The notes under the pieces: model-generated
The model's database searches: none
What the model was told of the DNA's origin: nothing
The model's input: the letters and a program-made list of their open reading frames with translations, nothing else
From: an uncultured Propionivibrio sp.
GTDB lineage: Bacteria; Pseudomonadota; Gammaproteobacteria; Burkholderiales; Rhodocyclaceae
NCBI GenBank assembly: GCA_938040985.1
Contig: CALHZD010000001.1
Coordinates: 1-8,547, forward strand
Direction of reading: 5' to 3'
DNA: 8,547 bases
Translations under genes and position numbers: made by a program
Shown: positions 5,122 to 8,547 of the stretch, piece by piece
How the letters are laid out: every line of letters begins with the position of its first letter
Position numbering within the stretch: position 1 is the first letter of the stretch

Positions 5122-5684
5122 CTCTCAGTGTTGCCGCCCGCCGGGGCGTTGGCCGGCACCCGCCTGGGCTTGGGGGCGTTGGGCTTTATGGCGCGTGCGG
5201 GAGGACGCAATCCTTCCGGATTAGCCATGGTGCCGCGGCAGGTCTTTGCGCCGCAGGTGCAGGCCCAGCGCGAGTAGGCGTCTTTTCTCGAGCGCACGTC
5301 CAGGCGGTAGTCCCACACCAGCTCTTCGCCGCACTTGATGTCGCGCAGGGCGTAGAGCCAGGCGTGCAGTTTCCCCCGGCCGTGTCCGCCGCGCCCATCG
5401 TGTCCGCTGCGTCCATTGCGCCCTGTGCCGACTTCTTCGCGCAGCTCGCAGTTCGGTTCGCAGCTGTGGTTGGCGAGCGCGGCCCAGCCGGTGCCGTCGA
5501 TGCCCGTGCCGTCGGAGAGACCAAGGAATTTGGTCAGGCCGTCGACTTTCATGTCCGGCAACTCGCCTTTGGCATAGCGTTGCCCCGTGTATTCGATCAG
5601 CCTTTCGTCGGTGGCCAGGTCTCTGGCGGCAAAAAGGCCGCGTCCGTGCAGGGCGCTTTTTCGGGCGATGACTTTCGGCGGCAT
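5112..5684 (-). CDS. SET-domain protein with post-SET cysteines (190 aa)
   Basis: This is a compact SET-domain protein, a family of S-adenosylmethionine-dependent protein lysine methyltransferases. Visible motifs in order are HGRGLFA at 13-19 (SAM site), EYTG at 31-34, the core NHSCEPNC at 72-79, ELVWDY at 121-126 (the usual ELxYDY with Y126 as the likely catalytic tyrosine), and a post-SET CTCGAKTC with C142, C144 and C149 that, with C75, would bind zinc. An unusual Gly/Arg/His-rich insert (about 86-105, containing GRSGHDGRGGHGRGK) sits between NHSC and ELVWDY. The C-terminal 35 residues are a Pro/Ala/Lys/Arg-rich tail. The ATG at 5684 begins the family-typical N-terminus, though no clear ribosome site precedes it. 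It follows bioA on the same strand after 56 bp and may be cotranscribed. The substrate in this bacterium is unknown. Similar small SET proteins occur scattered through proteobacteria. Confidence 0.85.
   Translation of the reverse strand: MPPKVIARKSALHGRGLFAARDLATDERLIEYTGQRYAKGELPDMKVDGLTKFLGLSDGTGIDGTGWAALANHSCEPNCELREEVGTGRNGRSGHDGRGGHGRGKLHAWLYALRDIKCGEELVWDYRLDVRSRKDAYSRWACTCGAKTCRGTMANPEGLRPPARAIKPNAPKPRRVPANAPAGGNTERSA
5381..5416. repeat. 18-bp tandem duplication inside the SET gene
   Basis: CGTGTCCGCCGCGCCCAT (5381-5398) is followed directly by CGTGTCCGCTGCGTCCAT (5399-5416), with two differences in 18 bases. The period is a multiple of three, and in the minus-strand gene it creates the repeated GRSGHD / GRGGHG motif of the Gly/Arg/His-rich insert. 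It is likely a slippage-type expansion that keeps the frame. Confidence 0.8.
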
Positions 5685-5740
5685 GGTGTGCGGCAGCGGA
5701 AGTGTGAAAGTGTGGTGGATGTGCGGCGAAGGCGGAAAAT

Positions 5741-7078
5741 TCAGGCGGCGCCCAGCGTGTCGGTCAATGCGCCCGCCACGGCCTGGCCGAGGTGTTCGAT
5801 TTCGGCATCGTCGATGATGTACGGCGGCATGACGTAAACCGTGTTGCCGATCGGGCGCAGCAGAGTTTCGCGGGCGAGGGCCGCGCGGTAGAACGTGCGC
5901 GTAAACCAGGGATCGTCGGTTTCTACGTCAAAGGCGGCGATCATGCCGCGCTGGCGCAGGTGACGCACGCGCGGATGCTCGGCCAGCGGCGCCAGTGCAG
6001 CGGCGATTTTCTGCGCGCGCGTCCGGTTCTGCGCCAGCACGTCGTCCTGCGCGAAGATGTCGAGCGTAGCCAGCGCGGCGCAGCAGGCGAGCGCATTGCC
6101 GGTGTAGGAGTGCGAATGCAGGAAGGCGCGTGCGGTGGCGTCGTCGTAAAAGGCTTCATATACCGGGTTCGTCGTCATGACGATGGACAGCGGCAGGTAG
6201 CCGCCCGAGATGCCTTTTGAGAGGCAGAGGAAGTCCGGCCGGATGCCAGCCTGCTCGTGGGCGAAGAAGGTGCCGGTGCGGCCGCAGCCGACGGCGATTT
6301 CGTCGCAGATCAGGTGGACGTTGTGGCGGTCGCAGAGGGCGCGCGCCAGGCGCAGGTATTCCGGGTCGTACATGACCATGCCGCTAGCGCACTGGATAAG
6401 CGGTTCGACGATCAGCGCGGCGATGTGGTCGCCATGCTGTTCGAGATGCGTCGCCAATGCGGCGGCGGCGCGGCGGGCAACATCGGCGGGCGTTTCGCCG
6501 TCCCGAGCCTGCCGCGCGTCGGGTGAAGGCAGGGTTGCCGCGCTGCGCACCAGCGGCGCGTAGGCTTCCTTGAAAATATCCACGTCCGTGACGGCCAGCG
6601 CACCGACCGTTTCGCCGTGGTAGCCGCCGGCCAGGCTGAGAAACTGATCTTTCTGCGCAAAGCCGCGATTGCGCCAACTGTGGAAAGACATTTTCAGCGC
6701 GATTTCCGTGGCCGAGGCGCCGTCGGAGGCGAAGAAGCAATGCCCCAGCGCATGGTCCGTCAAGGCTGCCAGGCGTTCGGAAAGGGTGACGACGGGCTGG
6801 TGGGTGAAGCCGGCGAGAATGACGTGCTCCAGGGTGTCGAGCTGGGCGCGCAGCGCGGCGTTGATGCGCGGATTGGCGTGACCGAACAGGTTGACCCACC
6901 ACGAGCTGATGGCGTCGAGATAACGCTTGCCGTCGAAGTCGTACAGCCAGGCGCCCTGACCGCGCGCGATGGGGATGAGCGGCAGTGCGCCCGCGTCGGT
7001 ATTAACGTGCTGTTTCATCTGGGTGCAGGGATGCCAGACGGCGGCAAGGCTGCGTTGCAGGAGTTCGGTATTGTTCAT
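5741..7078 (-). CDS. bioA: Adenosylmethionine-8-amino-7-oxononanoate aminotransferase
   Basis: BioA is the cytoplasmic PLP enzyme that converts 7-keto-8-aminopelargonate to 7,8-diaminopelargonate with S-adenosylmethionine as amino donor, the third step of biotin ring assembly. The 445-residue length is normal (E. coli 429). Family landmarks are all present: WHPCTQMKQH at 15-24, SSWWVNLFGHANP starting at 58, FASDGASATEIALKM at 116-130, GGYHGET at 151-157, CDEIAVGCGRTG at 258-269, the PLP lysine K288 in LSKGISGGYLP, HSHSYTGN at 321-328 and RPIGNTVYVMPPY at 408-420 with the substrate-binding arginine R408. The IAVGCGRTG stretch differs slightly from the common IATGFGRTG. The ATG at 7078 gives the standard N-terminus, but I see no strong ribosome site. 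It lies 81 bp after the DUF2863 gene and 56 bp before the SET gene, with no other bio gene in the window. Confidence 0.95.
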   Translation of the reverse strand: MNNTELLQRSLAAVWHPCTQMKQHVNTDAGALPLIPIARGQGAWLYDFDGKRYLDAISSWWVNLFGHANPRINAALRAQLDTLEHVILAGFTHQPVVTLSERLAALTDHALGHCFFASDGASATEIALKMSFHSWRNRGFAQKDQFLSLAGGYHGETVGALAVTDVDIFKEAYAPLVRSAATLPSPDARQARDGETPADVARRAAAALATHLEQHGDHIAALIVEPLIQCASGMVMYDPEYLRLARALCDRHNVHLICDEIAVGCGRTGTFFAHEQAGIRPDFLCLSKGISGGYLPLSIVMTTNPVYEAFYDDATARAFLHSHSYTGNALACCAALATLDIFAQDDVLAQNRTRAQKIAAALAPLAEHPRVRHLRQRGMIAAFDVETDDPWFTRTFYRAALARETLLRPIGNTVYVMPPYIIDDAEIEHLGQAVAGALTDTLGAA

Positions 7079-7159
7079 GGCGTTTCGGTCAGTTGGTGAA
7101 AGGGTGAGGTGTGGAAGCGAGGCGGTGCGTGGCGCCTGCGTCTGAATTCTTAATGCCTC

Positions 7160-8335
7160 TCAATGCAGCGTTTGCGAGGACGGGTTGTTCTGCTCCGGCA
7201 GTTCGGCATGCACTGACTCGCCTTCCACGTTGGGGTAGAGCGGTGCGCCGCAGTCATCGCAGAATTCAAAAGGAAACTGCTGCTCGTGCACGATGACTTC
7301 CTTGATGCCGGCTTCGCGCAGCAGGTTTTCCACCTCGGTGACGACATCGGTGTTTTCATCCTCATTGCCGAGCAGCGGCCAGATGACGCCGTGGAAGATC
7401 GCTTCGCCATCGCGCGGGCCAAAGCTGATGCGATACTCTTCGAGACGCTTGTCGTAGAAGGCGCCGACCACCACGCGCAGCGATTCCGGCGATTTGCCGA
7501 GCATCGTTTGCAGGAAGGCGATCGAAGCGTGCAGCGAATAGGGGCGCGAGGCCATATCGGCGGCGCGGCAGGCGGCGTGATAGGCATCGGCGAGCAGCGG
7601 CTGGAAGGCGCAGCCGGTGAGCAGCGGCTCCAGGCAGGGGCCGCCCTGCCGCGTCCATTCCTTGAGCGCCGATTCGCGCGTTGCGCGCCGGTCTTCGTTC
7701 CAGTGAAACAGCGGCTCGCCGTGCGCTATGGCGATGGCGCCGATGAGATAGCGCGTATCGGACAAAAACGGGTTGGTTTCCGGCAGGCTTGAGGCGTCGA
7801 AATGGACGGGCAGGCGCTTGAGCGCCGCCTGGGAAAGCTCGTGCATCAGCTGCCAGGTGTCGACGAAGGTATGCGGCAACTGGTCGGGGCTGAACAGATA
7901 ATCGGCCAGCGCGATCTGCGTATGCGCTGAGAAAACGTGCGCGCCGAGCTGGACTTCCAGCGTCCGCTGCGTGCTGCGCGGGATCGCGCCGGAGGGAATC
8001 GAAAAGCGCGACCAGGCGAGAATCGGCACGCAGAACAGCATGAGATCAACGGTTTTCCCTTCATGCGTCAGGGTGACCGATTCGGCACAGTCCTCGATCA
8101 TGTCGGCCAGGCAGTCATGCGCGGCGGCGTGCGAGTCGAACAGTCGGTCGAGGGCGGCGTTGAGATCGTCTTCCGCGCCGTCTTCCAGCAACTGCACGAT
8201 CAGCGCGCGCAGTTGCTTTTCCAGAAAGGCATCTTCCAGCCGGCTGCCGGATTCGGCCAGACAGACGGCCAGGCGCCCCAGTTCGACGGCATTGGCGGAA
8301 ATGCGTTTGCGGGAAGAAATGCGTGTTCGTTTCAT
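7160..8335 (-). CDS. DUF2863 family protein (391 aa)
   Basis: The sequence, including the stretch CVPILAWSRFSIPSGAIPRS at about 103-122 and the C-terminal FCDDCGAPLYPNVEGE, matches what I know of DUF2863, a family of unknown function found mainly in Burkholderiales. There is no signal peptide or membrane segment, so it is probably cytosolic. CDDCG supplies one CxxC pair, which resembles half a zinc ribbon, but no second pair is visible nearby. The open frame extends upstream to 8503. I choose the ATG at 8335 because the product then begins MKRTRISSRKRIS, followed by a conserved-looking helix (ELGRLAVCLAESGSRLEDAF), while the upstream 56 codons look like repeat-bearing intergenic DNA. The ribosome site before 8335 is weak. 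The gene is first in the minus-strand run and the next gene is bioA, but a link to biotin metabolism is not shown. Confidence 0.88.
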   Translation of the reverse strand: MKRTRISSRKRISANAVELGRLAVCLAESGSRLEDAFLEKQLRALIVQLLEDGAEDDLNAALDRLFDSHAAAHDCLADMIEDCAESVTLTHEGKTVDLMLFCVPILAWSRFSIPSGAIPRSTQRTLEVQLGAHVFSAHTQIALADYLFSPDQLPHTFVDTWQLMHELSQAALKRLPVHFDASSLPETNPFLSDTRYLIGAIAIAHGEPLFHWNEDRRATRESALKEWTRQGGPCLEPLLTGCAFQPLLADAYHAACRAADMASRPYSLHASIAFLQTMLGKSPESLRVVVGAFYDKRLEEYRISFGPRDGEAIFHGVIWPLLGNEDENTDVVTEVENLLREAGIKEVIVHEQQFPFEFCDDCGAPLYPNVEGESVHAELPEQNNPSSQTLH

Positions 8336-8547
8336 AATGACCAGCGTGAAAAAAGCGGTAACGGAGAATTCGTTATTATCCCGTAAAATTCCGCTCGGCT
8401 CTTGCCTCGCGGCGCGCTTTGCCAAAATACGGCGTTGCCGTGTTGGTTGGGCCTTGCCGTATTGCGCGTACTGGCTGCGGCTTGCCGCCTTGTCTTTGGG
8501 CAAAGTCGAGCGATAGCGTCTTCCTTTGCCAAAATACGGCGTTGGCT
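8336..8547. other. Upstream region of the minus-strand gene run
   Basis: No credible gene. On the minus strand GGATAAT near 8374-8380, upstream of the DUF2863 start, resembles a -10 box, but I cannot find a convincing -35 partner. The rest is rich in TTGCC motifs and short direct and inverted repeats and continues past the window edge. Confidence 0.35.
8417..8544. repeat. Spaced direct repeats and a related inverted repeat upstream of DUF2863
   Basis: A 21-base sequence ending TTTGCCAAAATACGGCGTTG occurs exactly at 8417-8437 and again at 8524-8544, 107 bases apart. Its core AATACGGC (8426-8433) is also present inverted as GCCGTATT at 8456-8463. The second copy is three bases from the end of the window, so this may be the edge of a longer array with a period near 107 bp. 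It lies in the likely promoter region of the minus-strand genes. Confidence 0.7.

Noticed and set aside
6384..6902. Arg-rich ORFs opposite or out of frame with bioA
   Set aside because: Composition is that of a shifted high-GC frame, and bioA explains the region fully.
8336..8503. N-terminal extension of the DUF2863 protein to 8503
   Set aside because: The extra 56 residues are basic, low-quality sequence over repeat-bearing DNA, and the ATG at 8335 gives a plausible family-like start.

Overview
The window looks like betaproteobacterial chromosome, most probably Burkholderiales. The right half carries a DUF2863-family protein (a family I know mainly from Burkholderiales) upstream of a biotin-pathway bioA, both GC-rich with strong GC3 bias. 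No exact genus can be assigned from the sequence alone.

Layout. (1) Positions 1-737: an AT-rich block with a four-helix membrane protein (65-628), followed by a well-positioned but 30-codon stub of a further gene (645-737). (2) Positions about 738-1560: no convincing gene. This is a GC-rich stretch of decayed repeats, mainly a roughly 40-bp tandem repeat with an internal dyad. (3) Positions 1579-2688 (minus): an exported alpha/beta-hydrolase (esterase D / IroE type) with a Pro/Ala/Gln/Thr-rich linker. (4) Positions about 2775-3303: a second copy of the same 40-bp repeat array and of its satellite module, so the esterase is bracketed by related repeats. (5) Positions 3313-4854: a second AT-rich block on the plus strand. 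It holds a membrane-anchored helical protein, two overlapping small membrane ORFs that together look like one four-helix protein split by a frameshift, and a second stub of a following gene. A hairpin with a T-rich tail (about 4877-4901) closes the block. (6) Positions 8335-5112 (minus): DUF2863 protein, then bioA, then a small SET-domain protein, in one direction with 81- and 56-bp gaps, possibly one transcription unit. (7) Positions 8336-8547: an intergenic repeat region running off the window edge.

How it fits together. The minus-strand trio looks like resident chromosome. BioA makes 7,8-diaminopelargonate for biotin. The roles of the DUF2863 and SET proteins here are unknown. The two AT-rich blocks differ sharply in composition from their surroundings and look acquired. 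The split ORF pair 4238-4790, once joined, matches the 65-628 protein in length, helix layout and a short motif. Each of the two is followed at once by a stub whose first residues are collinear. I infer two decayed copies of an unrecognised gene module (membrane protein plus a gene starting around I-x-[KR]-N-x-[LI]), possibly a remnant of a toxin/immunity-like or other accessory locus, lying beside a family of 40-bp dyad repeats. That inference is the most interesting content of the window.
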